Below, piece after piece: positions 7,574 to 15,606 of a DNA stretch of 64,000 nucleotides (positions within the stretch are counted from its first letter, which is position 1; each line of letters starts with the position of its first letter). The translations under genes and the position numbers were made by a program. Under the pieces are notes generated by a model that saw only the letters and a list, made by a program, of their open reading frames with translations, had not been told where the DNA came from and searched no databases. The DNA comes from Cryobacterium adonitolivorans (GTDB lineage Bacteria > Actinomycetota > Actinomycetes > Actinomycetales > Microbacteriaceae): NCBI RefSeq assembly GCF_004402695.1, contig NZ_SOFL01000005.1:335-64334 (forward strand), written 5' to 3'.

Positions 7574-10087
7574 ATGGCAACCCTCACCGCCCTCCCGCAC
7601 GTCACCGACCCCGACCAGCTTTTCGAGGCATTCGAATCCTGGGCGTCGGATGCGGGCCTGCGGCTGTACCCGGCGCAGGAGGAAGCGGTCATCGAGATCG
7701 TGTCGGGGGCGCACCTGATCCTCTCCACCCCCACCGGCACTGGCAAGTCCCTGGTGGCCGTCGGTGCGCACTTCGCCGCCCTCTCGGCCGGCAAGCGCAG
7801 CTTCTACACCGCCCCGATCAAGGCGCTTGTGAGCGAGAAGTTCTTCGCCCTGGTCGAGATCTTCGGCGCCGAGAACGTGGGCATGATGACCGGCGACTCG
7901 TCGGTCAACTCCGACGCCCCGATCATCTGCTGCACCGCCGAGATCCTCGCCAACCTGGCCCTGCGCAACGGCGAGGACACCCCGGTCGACCAGGTCGTGA
8001 TGGACGAGTTCCACTTCTACTCCGACCCCGACCGCGGCTGGGCCTGGCAGGTGCCGTTGTTGCTGCTGCCGCGGGTGCAGTTCATCCTGATGTCGGCCAC
8101 CCTCGGCGACGTCACCGACATCGCCGCCGACCTGTCCCGCCGCACCAACCGCGACACCGCCGTCGTCACTGGCGTGGAGCGTCCGGTTCCGCTGCATTAC
8201 TTCTACGAGACCACCCCGGTGCACGAGACCGTGGAGGACCTGCTCAAGACCGGTCAGGCGCCCGTCTACATCGTGCACTTCGCCCAGGCCGCCGCCCTCG
8301 AACGGGCCCAGGCGCTCTCCAGCGTGAAGGTCGTCACCAAGGAGCAGAAGGAGGCCATCGCCGAGCTCATCGGTGAGTTCAGGTTCACCACCAGCTTCGG
8401 CAAGACGCTCTCCAGGCTCATCCGGATGGGCATCGGTGTGCACCACGCCGGCATGCTGCCCAAGTACCGCCGCCTGGTGGAGCAGCTCGCCCAGCGGGGC
8501 CTGCTCCGGGTGATCTGCGGCACCGACACCCTCGGCGTCGGCATCAACGTGCCCATTCGCAGCGTGCTCTTCACCGCGCTGACCAAGTACGACGGCGTCA
8601 AGATGCGCCAGCTCAACGCCCGTGAATTCCACCAGATCGCCGGCCGGGCCGGCCGGGCCGGTTTCGACACCGCCGGCACCGTGATGATCCAGGCGCCCGA
8701 CCACGAGACCGAGAACCTCAAGGCCATTCAGAAGGCCGGCGACGACCCCAAGAAGAAGCGCAAGATCATCCGCAAGCGTGCCCCCGAGGGCTTCGTCTCC
8801 TGGGGCGAGCCGTCGTTCCGGCGCCTTGTGGACGCCGAGCCGGAGACCCTCACCTCGAGCATGCAGATGACCAGCGCCATGCTGATCAACGTGATCGCCC
8901 GCGGCGGTGACGCGTTCGCGAACGTGTACTCGCTGGTGTTCGACAACCACGAACCGTGGAAACGCCAGCTCGCCCACGCCCGACGGGCCCTGGGCATCTA
9001 CAAGACCCTGCGCGCGGCCGGGATCGTGGAGCAACATTTCGACGAGCTCAACGACCGGGTGGACATCCGCCTGACCGTCGATCTGCAGGCGAACTTCGCG
9101 CTCAACCAGCCGCTGTCGCCCTTTGCGCTGGCCGCGTTCGACCTGCTAGACATCGAGGCGCCCACCTACGCCCTCGACATGATCTCGGTGCTCGAATCGA
9201 CCCTCGACGACCCGCGTCCGGTGCTGATGGGCCAGCAGTTCGCGGCCCGCGGCGAGGCCGTGAACGCCATGAAGAGCGAGGGCATCGAATACGACCAGCG
9301 GATGGAGCTGCTCGAGGAGATCACCTGGCCCAAGCCGCTCGACGAGCTGCTCAGCTACGCGTTCGAGACCTACAAGCAGTCCCAGCCCTGGATCGCCGAC
9401 TTCCCGCTGCGACCCAAGACCGTGGTGCGCGACATGTACGAACGGGCCATGTCGTTCGGCGAGTTCGTGGCCTACTACAAGCTCGCCCGCAGCGAGGGAG
9501 TGGTGCTGCGCTACCTCTCGGATGCCTACCGGGCCGCCCGGCAGACCATCCCTGACGAGGCCAAGACCGAAGACCTGCTCGACCTGATCGAGTGGCTCGG
9601 CGAGCTCGTGCGGCAGGTGGACTCCAGCCTGCTCGACGAGTGGGAGGAACTCATCCACCCCGACCTGGCCGCGCACGAAAGCACCGCGAACGCCGTGGTG
9701 CCACCCGCGCCGCACCGGCTCACCACCAACACCCGGGCGTTCCGGATCCTGGTGCGCAACGAGCTGTTCCGACGGGTGCAGCTGGCCGCGCTGGAGAATT
9801 ACGACGCCCTCGGCGACCTCGACCGCGACAGCGGCTTCGGGGCGGATGCCTGGGCCGACGCCATGGACGGCTACTACGCCGAACACGACGAGTTGCTGGC
9901 CGGGGCGAACGCCCGCGGCGCCGGGTTGCTCATCCTCGACGAGGGCGCCACGGTCTGGACCGCCAGGCAGATTTTCGACGACCCGGCCGGCGACCACGAC
10001 TGGGGTATCAGCGCCACTATCGACCTCGCCGAGAGCGACGAGGCCGGCTTCGCCGTGCTGCAGGTGACCGGGATCAACCGGCTCTAG
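7574..10087 (+). CDS. Ski2-like DEAD/DEAH-box helicase with DUF3516-type C-terminus
   Basis: This 837-residue superfamily 2 helicase has Walker A 'TPTGTGKS', motif II 'DEFH', motif III 'SATL' and motif VI 'HQIAGRAGRAG'. The C-terminal half (from about residue 430) is the long helical extension seen in actinobacterial DUF3516 helicases. Ski2-like enzymes unwind RNA or structured nucleic acid; the target of this branch is not established. The ATG at 7574 is preceded by GGGGGA. The gene follows the GH81 gene by 30 bp but is probably not functionally linked to it. The Lrp-type gene starts 21 bp downstream. Confidence 0.88.
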   Translation: MATLTALPHVTDPDQLFEAFESWASDAGLRLYPAQEEAVIEIVSGAHLILSTPTGTGKSLVAVGAHFAALSAGKRSFYTAPIKALVSEKFFALVEIFGAENVGMMTGDSSVNSDAPIICCTAEILANLALRNGEDTPVDQVVMDEFHFYSDPDRGWAWQVPLLLLPRVQFILMSATLGDVTDIAADLSRRTNRDTAVVTGVERPVPLHYFYETTPVHETVEDLLKTGQAPVYIVHFAQAAALERAQALSSVKVVTKEQKEAIAELIGEFRFTTSFGKTLSRLIRMGIGVHHAGMLPKYRRLVEQLAQRGLLRVICGTDTLGVGINVPIRSVLFTALTKYDGVKMRQLNAREFHQIAGRAGRAGFDTAGTVMIQAPDHETENLKAIQKAGDDPKKKRKIIRKRAPEGFVSWGEPSFRRLVDAEPETLTSSMQMTSAMLINVIARGGDAFANVYSLVFDNHEPWKRQLAHARRALGIYKTLRAAGIVEQHFDELNDRVDIRLTVDLQANFALNQPLSPFALAAFDLLDIEAPTYALDMISVLESTLDDPRPVLMGQQFAARGEAVNAMKSEGIEYDQRMELLEEITWPKPLDELLSYAFETYKQSQPWIADFPLRPKTVVRDMYERAMSFGEFVAYYKLARSEGVVLRYLSDAYRAARQTIPDEAKTEDLLDLIEWLGELVRQVDSSLLDEWEELIHPDLAAHESTANAVVPPAPHRLTTNTRAFRILVRNELFRRVQLAALENYDALGDLDRDSGFGADAWADAMDGYYAEHDELLAGANARGAGLLILDEGATVWTARQIFDDPAGDHDWGISATIDLAESDEAGFAVLQVTGINRL

Positions 10088-10108
10088 CCGCCGAGACGAG
10101 GAATTCGC

Positions 10109-10591
10109 ATGGATGCACCGAAGAAGCGACTGGCCGTCCCCACGGATTCCCTCGACACCGTGGACTGGGGCCTGCTCGGGCTGCTGCGCTCCAACGCACG
10201 CCTGTCCAACGCCGCCCTGGCGGCATCGGTGGGTATCGCCGCATCCACCTGCCTCGAACGGGTGCGTTCGCTGGTGAACCGCGGGGTTATCCGCCGGTTC
10301 ACGGTGGACGTCGACCCGGCCGCGCTGGGGCTTGGCGTGCAGGCCATGATCAGCATCAACATCCACTCGGGCGCCCGGTCGCAGATCACCCCGTTCGCCA
10401 CCCGCATCCGTGACCTGCCCGAGGTGGTGCAGTTCTTCTTCGTGGGCGGCAACGAGGACTTCCTCGTGCACGTGGCCGTGCGGGACACCGCCGGGCTGCG
10501 CCGTTTCGTGGTCGACAACCTCTCGGCCGACCCTGTCGTGGCGGCCACCCGCACCAGCGTCATCTTCGACCACGTGACGCCGCCGCTCTAG
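10109..10591 (+). CDS. Lrp/AsnC-family transcriptional regulator
   Basis: The 160-residue protein has an N-terminal winged helix-turn-helix ('LDTVDWGLLGLLRSNARLSNAA..ASVGIAASTCLERV') and a C-terminal RAM ligand-binding domain ('VVQFFFVGGNEDFLVHVAVRD'). Members sense amino acids or related small molecules and bind DNA as oligomers. The ATG at 10109 has a GAGGAA ribosome site 7 nt upstream. It follows the helicase gene by 21 bp on the same strand, so co-transcription is likely. The effector and target genes cannot be told from sequence. Confidence 0.9.
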   Translation: MDAPKKRLAVPTDSLDTVDWGLLGLLRSNARLSNAALAASVGIAASTCLERVRSLVNRGVIRRFTVDVDPAALGLGVQAMISINIHSGARSQITPFATRIRDLPEVVQFFFVGGNEDFLVHVAVRDTAGLRRFVVDNLSADPVVAATRTSVIFDHVTPPL

Positions 10592-10632
10592 CCGCCACCG
10601 CCCGCCTCCCATCCCGCGCGCGTCGCCGGACC

Positions 10633-10700
10633 CAACTGTTCCCGAATCGGACTTTTACGGCCGGTGTGCGGGGCACAATTGTCCGGACGGGGAACAGTTG
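10633..10700. repeat. 68-bp palindromic interspersed repeat, copy A
   Basis: This imperfect inverted repeat has 27-nt arms beginning CAACTGTT and ending AACAGTTG around a 14-nt GC-rich loop. It matches the element at 37403-37470 over its full 68 bp with 10 differences by my count. Two of these change both partners of an arm pair (positions 9/60 and 15/54 of the element) and keep pairing. It lies in the 147-bp gap between the Lrp gene and the oxidoreductase gene. It encodes no transposase. Confidence 0.8.
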
Positions 10701-10726
10701 TGGGCGGCGGGCACAGCGAACCGGCG

Positions 10727-10732
10727 TAACCT
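10727..10732 (+). promoter_or_regulatory. -10 element (TAACCT) of the Gfo/Idh/MocA gene
   Basis: TAACCT ends 6 nt before the ATG at 10739, and no Shine-Dalgarno is visible there. This supports a leaderless transcript and supports ATG 10739, with its proline-rich extension, as the true start. Confidence 0.5.
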
Positions 10733-10738
10733 CGGGCC

Positions 10739-11923
10739 ATGGCATCTTCAAACACTCAGCCGGAATCCCCGATCAACACGCCGAAGCCGGCACCCAGGCC
10801 GGGCCCGCGGCCCGGCCCCGGCCCGCAGCACGGCGCACAGCCGGACCCGCAGCGGGATGCACAGCCGGCTGGGCGGCCGGCTGTGGCCGCGCTGACCGGG
10901 CCCATCCGCGCCGCCGTCATCGGCTTCGGGCTCTCCGGCCGCGTCTTCCACGCGCCGTTCCTCGCGGCCAACCCCGACTTCTCGCTCGAGGCGATCGTGA
11001 CCGGCGACCCGGAGCGCGGCGCCAGGGCGACCGAGAGCTACCCCGGCGTGCGGATCGTGCCCACCGCCGAGGCTCTGTTCGCCCGGGCGGCCGACCTCGA
11101 CCTTGTCGTGATCGGCACCCCGCCGGACACCCACGTTGCACTGGCCAACGCCGCCCTCGATGCGGGCCTTGCCGTCGTCATCGACAAGCCGTTCGCGGTG
11201 GATTCCGAGCAGGGCTGGGCGCTGCTGAACCGGGCCGAGAGCCTGGGGCTGCCGCTCACGGTGTTCCAGAACCGCCGCTGGGACGGCGACTTCCTCACCC
11301 TGCAGGCCCTCCTGGCCGATGGCGCCCTCGGCGACGTCTACAGGTTCGAGTCGAGGTTCGAGTTCTTCAAGCCCGGAACCCCGCGCAGTTGGAAGGCCGG
11401 GGCGACCCCTGCCGCGGGCGGCGGCGTGCTCTACGATCTCGGCGCGCACCTGATCGACCAGGCCGTGCTGCTGTTCGGCCCCGTCGATGACTTCACCGCC
11501 GAACTGTCCACCCGCCGCCCCGGCGGCGCCGCCGACGACGACTCGTTCGTGTCGCTGCACCACGGCTCCGGGGTGCGCTCGCACCTGTGGGTGAGCTCGT
11601 TCGCCGCACAGGCCGGCCCGCGGTTCAGGGTGCTCGGCTCGGCCGCCGGCTACACCAAGTGGGGAGTGGACGGCCAGGAGGCCGCCATCCAGGCCGGCAA
11701 CCTGCCCAGCGACGCGGACTTCGGACTCGAACCCGAAGCCACCTGGGGCCGGCTCGGCGCTGACGGCGCCAGCCAGGTCGTTCCGACCCAGCGCGGCCGT
11801 TACACGGCCTTCTACGAGGGCCTGGCGAACGCGTTGCTGCGCGGAGCCCCGTTGCCGGTGAACGCGGTCGAATCGGCGCACACCATCGAGCTGATCGAAC
11901 GCATCCACGCCTCCGTGAGCTGA
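10739..11923 (+). CDS. Gfo/Idh/MocA-family NAD(P)-dependent oxidoreductase
   Basis: The 394-residue protein has a Rossmann fold beginning 'AAVIGFGLSGRVFHAPFL', the family lysine in 'VIDKPFA', and a C-terminal alpha/beta domain with 'GGGVLYDLGAHLIDQA'. Such enzymes oxidise or reduce sugars, inositols and related polyols; the substrate is unknown. The first about 50 residues are an unusual Pro/Gly/Gln/Ala-rich extension absent from typical family members. A GTG at 10883 would remove it, but the -10 element at 10727-10732 favours the ATG at 10739. It converges on the LysM gene. Confidence 0.88.
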   Translation: MASSNTQPESPINTPKPAPRPGPRPGPGPQHGAQPDPQRDAQPAGRPAVAALTGPIRAAVIGFGLSGRVFHAPFLAANPDFSLEAIVTGDPERGARATESYPGVRIVPTAEALFARAADLDLVVIGTPPDTHVALANAALDAGLAVVIDKPFAVDSEQGWALLNRAESLGLPLTVFQNRRWDGDFLTLQALLADGALGDVYRFESRFEFFKPGTPRSWKAGATPAAGGGVLYDLGAHLIDQAVLLFGPVDDFTAELSTRRPGGAADDDSFVSLHHGSGVRSHLWVSSFAAQAGPRFRVLGSAAGYTKWGVDGQEAAIQAGNLPSDADFGLEPEATWGRLGADGASQVVPTQRGRYTAFYEGLANALLRGAPLPVNAVESAHTIELIERIHASVS

Positions 11924-11925
11924 CC

Positions 11926-11974
11926 CGCGCCGGACCGCGCCGCGCCGGACCGGGCCGGACCGGGCCGGGCCGGG
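11926..11974. repeat. GC-rich CCGGACCG-type simple repeat between convergent genes
   Basis: Degenerate tandem copies of CGCCGGACCG and GCCGGACCGG fill the space between two convergent stop codons. The repeats are self-complementary and could fold into GC hairpins, so they may end transcription in both directions. There is no U-tract, which makes this weak as a classical terminator. Confidence 0.4.
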
Positions 11975-11977
11975 TGA

Positions 11978-12430
11978 TCAGCCCGTCTTGGTCCAGTCAA
12001 GGTTGATAACCTGTCGGAGGTAGATGTCCTCGCCGAGCCCCGAGACCTTCGGGTTCATGCGCAGGAGTTGCTGCATCGGCAGGTCGAAGCGCTGGGCGAT
12101 GTCGAAGAACGAGTCGCCCTCGATCACGGTGTAGCTGATCGGGCTGCCGGCGCCGTCGTAAACCGGCGCTGCCTGGGCGCCCGGAATCGCGCCGAGGTCG
12201 ACGGCGGGGCCCTCCGGAATGGGCTCGGCCGGCACCTCGGGGTTCGCAATGGGGTCTGGGGCGGGCGCCTCGGCCACCGGCGGCGGTGTGGGGGTCGGTG
12301 TCGGTGTGGGGGTCGGCGTGGGTGTCGGTGTCGGCGTCTGGGTGACCACAACCGTCGCCGTCACCGTCGGCGCCGGCGCGGCAGCACAGCCGGCCAGCGC
12401 CAGGCCACCGACCAGCATTGCCGACAGCAT
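11978..12430 (-). CDS. LysM-domain lipoprotein
   Basis: The 150-residue protein has a short hydrophobic leader ending in the lipobox LAGC, a Thr-Pro repeat linker (residues about 30-52), a Pro/Ala/Glu-rich segment and a C-terminal LysM domain ('YTVIEGDSFFDIAQRFDLPMQQLLRMNP'-type pattern, residues about 99-145). LysM binds peptidoglycan or chitin-like glycans, so this is probably a cell-wall-bound surface lipoprotein. The ATG at 12430 gives a leader with no basic residue. The frame stays open upstream with an Arg-rich stretch but offers no standard start codon, so the true N-terminus is uncertain. Confidence 0.82.
   Translation of the reverse strand: MLSAMLVGGLALAGCAAAPAPTVTATVVVTQTPTPTPTPTPTPTPTPTPPPVAEAPAPDPIANPEVPAEPIPEGPAVDLGAIPGAQAAPVYDGAGSPISYTVIEGDSFFDIAQRFDLPMQQLLRMNPKVSGLGEDIYLRQVINLDWTKTG
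12286..12341. repeat. Hexanucleotide repeat encoding a Thr-Pro linker
   Basis: About nine units of GGTGTC/GGTGTG/GGCGTC-type hexamers encode the (Thr-Pro)n linker of the LysM lipoprotein. Units are in frame, so gain or loss of copies would change linker length without breaking the gene. Confidence 0.75.
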
Positions 12431-12802
12431 GACGCCCCGCGGGGTCGGCCGGGCGCGGGCGGCGCGGTGCGGAGCAGGTGGGCGCTGAGCACGTGTGAGC
12501 GAAGCGGCCGACTGCGGTGAATGGTTGAGAACGTTGATGGTGTACCCCCGAGAAGATAGTTTAGGTCAGGGATTCTCCCGGCACTGCCGACGTGCTGTGC
12601 CTAAAACGGGGGGCAGCACGCCGTGGCCCCAGGCCGCCGCTGGGACGGCTTCGGGTCGGCACGGGAAACTTGGCCACAACCCCGACCCCGGAGTTCGGGT
12701 TCGGGGTCATCGTGGTCGGGGGCCGGCGGCAGCAGCTCGTCGGGGGGGATCCCCAGGCGGCGGTGGCGGAGGAGGCCGCTGACCCGACGAGCAGGAGCGC
12801 GC
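12431..12802. other. 372-bp intergenic region without a recognised gene
   Basis: This lies between the LysM gene and the serine dehydratase gene, both on the minus strand. Two inverted repeats are visible: GTGCTG/CAGCAC near 12590-12618, and GACCCCG (12684-12690) with CGGGGTC (12702-12708). A minus frame reading '..LLRHRRLGIPPDELLPPAPDHDDPEPE' runs to a stop near 12600. It has G/C-rich third positions but no family resemblance and could be a gene remnant or chance. I see no convincing complete gene. Confidence 0.4.
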
Positions 12803-14182
12803 TCAGCACTCGATGACGTTGACCGCGAGGCCGCCTTCGCTGGTCTCCTTGTACTTGGTCATCATGTCCAGGCCGGTCTGCCGCATCGTCTCGATGACGG
12901 TGTCGAGCGACACCAGGTGGGTGCCGTCGCCGTGCAGCGCCAGGCGCGCCGCCGACACGGCCGTCGACGCGGCGATGGCGTTGCGTTCGATGCAGGGCAC
13001 CTGAACGAGCCCGCCGACGGGGTCGCAGGTGAGGCCGAGGTGGTGCTCCATCGCAATCTCCGCGGCGTTCTCCACCTGGCGCGGGGTTCCGCCGAGCACC
13101 GCGCAGAGCGCCCCAGCGGCCATGGCGCAGGCCGAGCCGACCTCGGCCTGGCAGCCGCCTTCGGCGCCGGAGATCGAGGCGTTCGCCTTGACCAGGGAGC
13201 CGATCGCCACCGCGGTGAGCAGGAACCGGCGGATGCCGGCCGTGTTCGCGCCGGGGACGAAGCGCAGGTAGTAGTGCGCGACGGCGGGGATGATGCCCGC
13301 GGCGCCGTTGGTGGGGGCCGTGACGACGCGGCCGCCGGAGGCGTTCTCCTCGTTCACCGCGAGGGCGAATGCGTGCAGCCACTCGGTCGAGGTGTCCCGC
13401 TCGCGCTGGTGCATACCGTCGTATTCCTCGAGCTGCATACGGATCGCGGAGGCGCGGCGTTTGACGCCGAGGCCGCCGGGCAGGGTGCCGGACGCGTCCA
13501 GGCCGGCCTCGACGCAGGCGTGCATGGTCGCCCAGATCGCGTCCAGCCCGGCGTCCAGCCTGTCGGTGCCGTGGATGGCCTCCTCGTTGGCGCGGGCGAC
13601 GTCGCTGATGCCGATGCCGTTGCTGTCGCAGAGCGCCAGCAGGGCGGCGCTGGAGGCGTACGGCATCGGCTGGGCCACCGTGGCTGCGGGCCGGATCGGG
13701 TCGCCGTCGCGGCGGATGAAGCCGCCGCCGATGGAGTAGTAGGTCTCCTCGAGCAGGGCAGGGGCGCCCGGGTCGTCGCTCCAGGCCGAGAGCGTCATCG
13801 CGTTGGGGTGCCCGGGCAGCCGGGTGCGCGGTTCGAAGACCACATCGCTCTTCTGCACGGCCACCGAGTGGCTGCCGTTCAGCAGCAGGGTGGCCTCGTC
13901 GGCGAGGTCGACCCAGCGGTTGCGCACCTCGGCGGGGTCACAGGCCTCGGGAGTGAAGCCGGCCAGTCCCGCCAGGATCGCGTCGGGGGTGCCGTGGCCG
14001 AGACCGGTGGACCCGAGCGAGCCGAACAACGAGCAGCGGATTCGGCGCACCTCGGGCAGCCGCCCGGTGTCGGCGAGGTGTCGCGCGAAGGCCAGGGCGG
14101 CCCGCATCGGGCCGACCGTGTGGGAACTGGATGGACCGATTCCGATGGAGAAGAGGTCGAGAGCCGATACGTACGCAGTCAC
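12803..14182 (-). CDS. sdaA: L-serine ammonia-lyase, iron-sulfur type, single chain
   Basis: The enzyme deaminates L-serine to pyruvate using a [4Fe-4S] cluster. The 459-residue chain has the N-terminal beta domain ('LFSIGIGPSSSHTVGPMRAA') and the C-terminal alpha domain ('EGGCQAEVGSACAMAAGAL', 'CDPVGGLVQVPCIERNA'), with the cluster-binding cysteines present. I place the start at GTG 14182. It lies 7 nt after a TACGAT -10 and gives the family-typical N-terminus 'TAYVSALDLF'; the ATG at 14191 falls inside that -10 element. It lies next to the broken WYL gene on the same strand. Confidence 0.93.
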   Translation of the reverse strand: MTAYVSALDLFSIGIGPSSSHTVGPMRAALAFARHLADTGRLPEVRRIRCSLFGSLGSTGLGHGTPDAILAGLAGFTPEACDPAEVRNRWVDLADEATLLLNGSHSVAVQKSDVVFEPRTRLPGHPNAMTLSAWSDDPGAPALLEETYYSIGGGFIRRDGDPIRPAATVAQPMPYASSAALLALCDSNGIGISDVARANEEAIHGTDRLDAGLDAIWATMHACVEAGLDASGTLPGGLGVKRRASAIRMQLEEYDGMHQRERDTSTEWLHAFALAVNEENASGGRVVTAPTNGAAGIIPAVAHYYLRFVPGANTAGIRRFLLTAVAIGSLVKANASISGAEGGCQAEVGSACAMAAGALCAVLGGTPRQVENAAEIAMEHHLGLTCDPVGGLVQVPCIERNAIAASTAVSAARLALHGDGTHLVSLDTVIETMRQTGLDMMTKYKETSEGGLAVNVIEC

Positions 14183-14189
14183 ACGCTCC

Positions 14190-14195
14190 ATCGTA
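14190..14195 (-). promoter_or_regulatory. -10 element (TACGAT) of sdaA
   Basis: On the minus strand, TACGAT is followed by GGAGCGT and the GTG start. The arrangement nearly repeats the TACGATGGAGT-GTG context of mazG at 46175-46186. A leaderless transcript is likely, and the element decides between the two possible start codons. Confidence 0.55.
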
Positions 14196-14204
14196 CGCTG
14201 GCGG

Positions 14205-14851
14205 TCAGCCCAGGGCGGCGCGAACCCGGTCCGCCTGGTCGCGCAGGAACCCGAGAACCTCCGCCGAGGCCTCCACGGTGTACGGCACAGTATCGGGAAT
14301 CCAGAGCAGGTCCGTGGCGAGGCCGGCCAGGTGGTCGCTCGTGATCGGCCACGCTGTCTGGGCCGCGGGCGTCAGGTCGCGGGGTGGGAACATCACCCGG
14401 GTCTGCTGCAATGCCTGGATGCGGTCGAGCCTGAAGGTGCGCCAGTAGGTGCGGGCGAGGTCCCAGGCCACCAGGTACCACCGGCGCCCTTGGGGCACCA
14501 GTATGTGCGGCTCGGCGCTACGGGAGGATTGCCGGCCGGACGCGGCCGTGTAGCCGAATCGGATCCGTTCGCTGTCCCGGCAGCTCAGAGCCAGCTGGGC
14601 CAGAAGGTCGGCATCCACCGTGGGCCCCTGCCCCGGAGCGCCGGCGGCAGCACCTGCTCGAGCTTGGCCAGGGCTCTCAGAGTGGTGTGTTCGGAGCCGC
14701 GCAGGCCTGCGGCGGCCTGGGAGCGCAGGCCCACGGCGATGGCGACGCCCTCGTCGTCGGTGAGCAGCAGGTCGGTCACGCCCAGCCTGTCGGCGAGTTT
14801 GCGGCTGGACCAGTGCCGGTGAGGCTGGATGAAGACGGCCGCAGCGGTCAA
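14205..14851 (-). pseudogene. WYL-domain transcriptional regulator, deleted and frameshifted
   Basis: Two overlapping minus frames together spell a WYL regulator. The 14851-14585 frame has '..HWSSRKLADRLGVT' joined directly to '..LLLTDDEGVAIAVGL' and 'LRALAKLEQVLPPALR'. The recognition helix and the stretch up to the linker are missing, about 40 residues compared with relatives. Near 14620-14640 the frame shifts: the WYL domain continues in the 14618-14205 frame ('DADLLAQLALSCRD', 'RRWYLVAWDLARTYWRTFRLDRI'). Without a complete winged helix the product could not bind DNA normally. Extent of the 5' end is approximate, because it runs into the permease remnant. Confidence 0.8.
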
Positions 14852-14996
14852 CCCGCTCAGTTATGTGGTGCAGGCCGAACGTGACCTGTTCGCCGGCCAG
14901 CTGGCCACGCCCGCGGTGGTGGGCGGGTTCGTCGCCGCCACCGCGACGGCCGTGATCGGGCTGTGGGTCGGCATCCGGGCGATGCGGCGGTCGTAA
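14829..14996 (+). pseudogene. C-terminal remnant of an ABC-2 type permease
   Basis: A 55-codon frame reads 'NPLSYVVQAERDLFAGQLA' and then one hydrophobic helix ending 'GLWVGIRAMRRS' and a stop. This is the characteristic tail of DrrB-like drug-exporter permeases, which are normally about 250 residues. No upstream permease coding or ATPase is present, and the fragment begins inside the decayed 5' end of the WYL gene. A deletion probably removed the body of the exporter and the start of the regulator together. The ATG at 14829 is likely fortuitous. Confidence 0.65.
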
Positions 14997-15015
14997 GCCG
15001 GAGCCGGCGGGACGG

Positions 15016-15606
15016 TCAGCGAATGGTCTTGCGCGCCGTGATCTGCCCGGTGTCGAAGCCGAGCAGGTGCAGGCCGCCGTGGAAGCGGGCGTGCTCGATC
15101 TTGATGCAGCGGTCCATCACGATGGTGAGACCCTTCGACTCGCCGTACTCGGCGGCCTCCTGGTTCCAGATGCCCAGCTGCACCCACACAGTCGGCGCGC
15201 CCATCGCGATGGCGTCGTCGATGACCTGCGGGATGTCGGACGCCTTGCGGAAGACGTCGACGATGTCGGGCACCTCGGGGAGCGACGCCAGGTCGGGGTA
15301 GGCCTTCTGGCCCAGGATGGTGTCGGCGCGGGGGTTGACGAAGTAGACCCGGTAGTCGCTTGACTGCTGCATGTAGGTACCCACGAAGTAGCTGGACCTG
15401 GCCGGGTTCGGGGAGGCACCCACGATCGCGATCGACTTCGCGCGGCGCAGGATGCCCAGGCGCGCCTTGGCGTCCGGGCCCTCCCAGGTGCGCTGGGTGC
15501 GCAGCAGCCTGGCCAACGGGGAGTCGGCGGGAACGTTGCAGCTGAGCCCATTGGTCAGCTGCACCTGTTCGGTGGCGGTGGCGGTGTCCGTGGTCACTGC
15601 GCTCAC
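15016..15606 (-). CDS. CoA-binding domain protein (YccU-like)
   Basis: This 196-residue cytosolic protein has a Rossmann CoA-binding domain ('ILRRAKSIAIVGASPNPARSS', 'VYFVNPRAD', 'VWVQLGIWNQEAA', 'VMDRCIKIEHAR'). The family is related to the CoA-binding part of succinyl-CoA synthetase but lacks its catalytic subunits; its role is not established. It starts with GTG at 15606, overlapping the stop of the sulfhydrylase gene (GTGA), so the two are co-translated. Co-occurrence with a PLP sulfhydrylase hints at a link to sulfur or methionine metabolism. Confidence 0.85.
   Translation of the reverse strand: MSAVTTDTATATEQVQLTNGLSCNVPADSPLARLLRTQRTWEGPDAKARLGILRRAKSIAIVGASPNPARSSYFVGTYMQQSSDYRVYFVNPRADTILGQKAYPDLASLPEVPDIVDVFRKASDIPQVIDDAIAMGAPTVWVQLGIWNQEAAEYGESKGLTIVMDRCIKIEHARFHGGLHLLGFDTGQITARKTIR

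Noticed and set aside
5195-9037. A 1280-codon open frame on the minus strand
   Set aside because: It is antisense to the HlyD, GH81 and helicase genes. Its translation is His/Gly/Arg/Val-rich without any family motif. It is the usual GC-rich shadow frame.
12684-12708. GACCCCG/CGGGGTC hairpin as the sdaA terminator
   Set aside because: The stem is short with an 11-nt loop and no T-tract on the minus strand. It is kept only as part of the intergenic description.
12623-14344. A 573-codon plus frame opposite sdaA
   Set aside because: It is the antisense shadow of serine dehydratase, which has complete family motifs on the minus strand.
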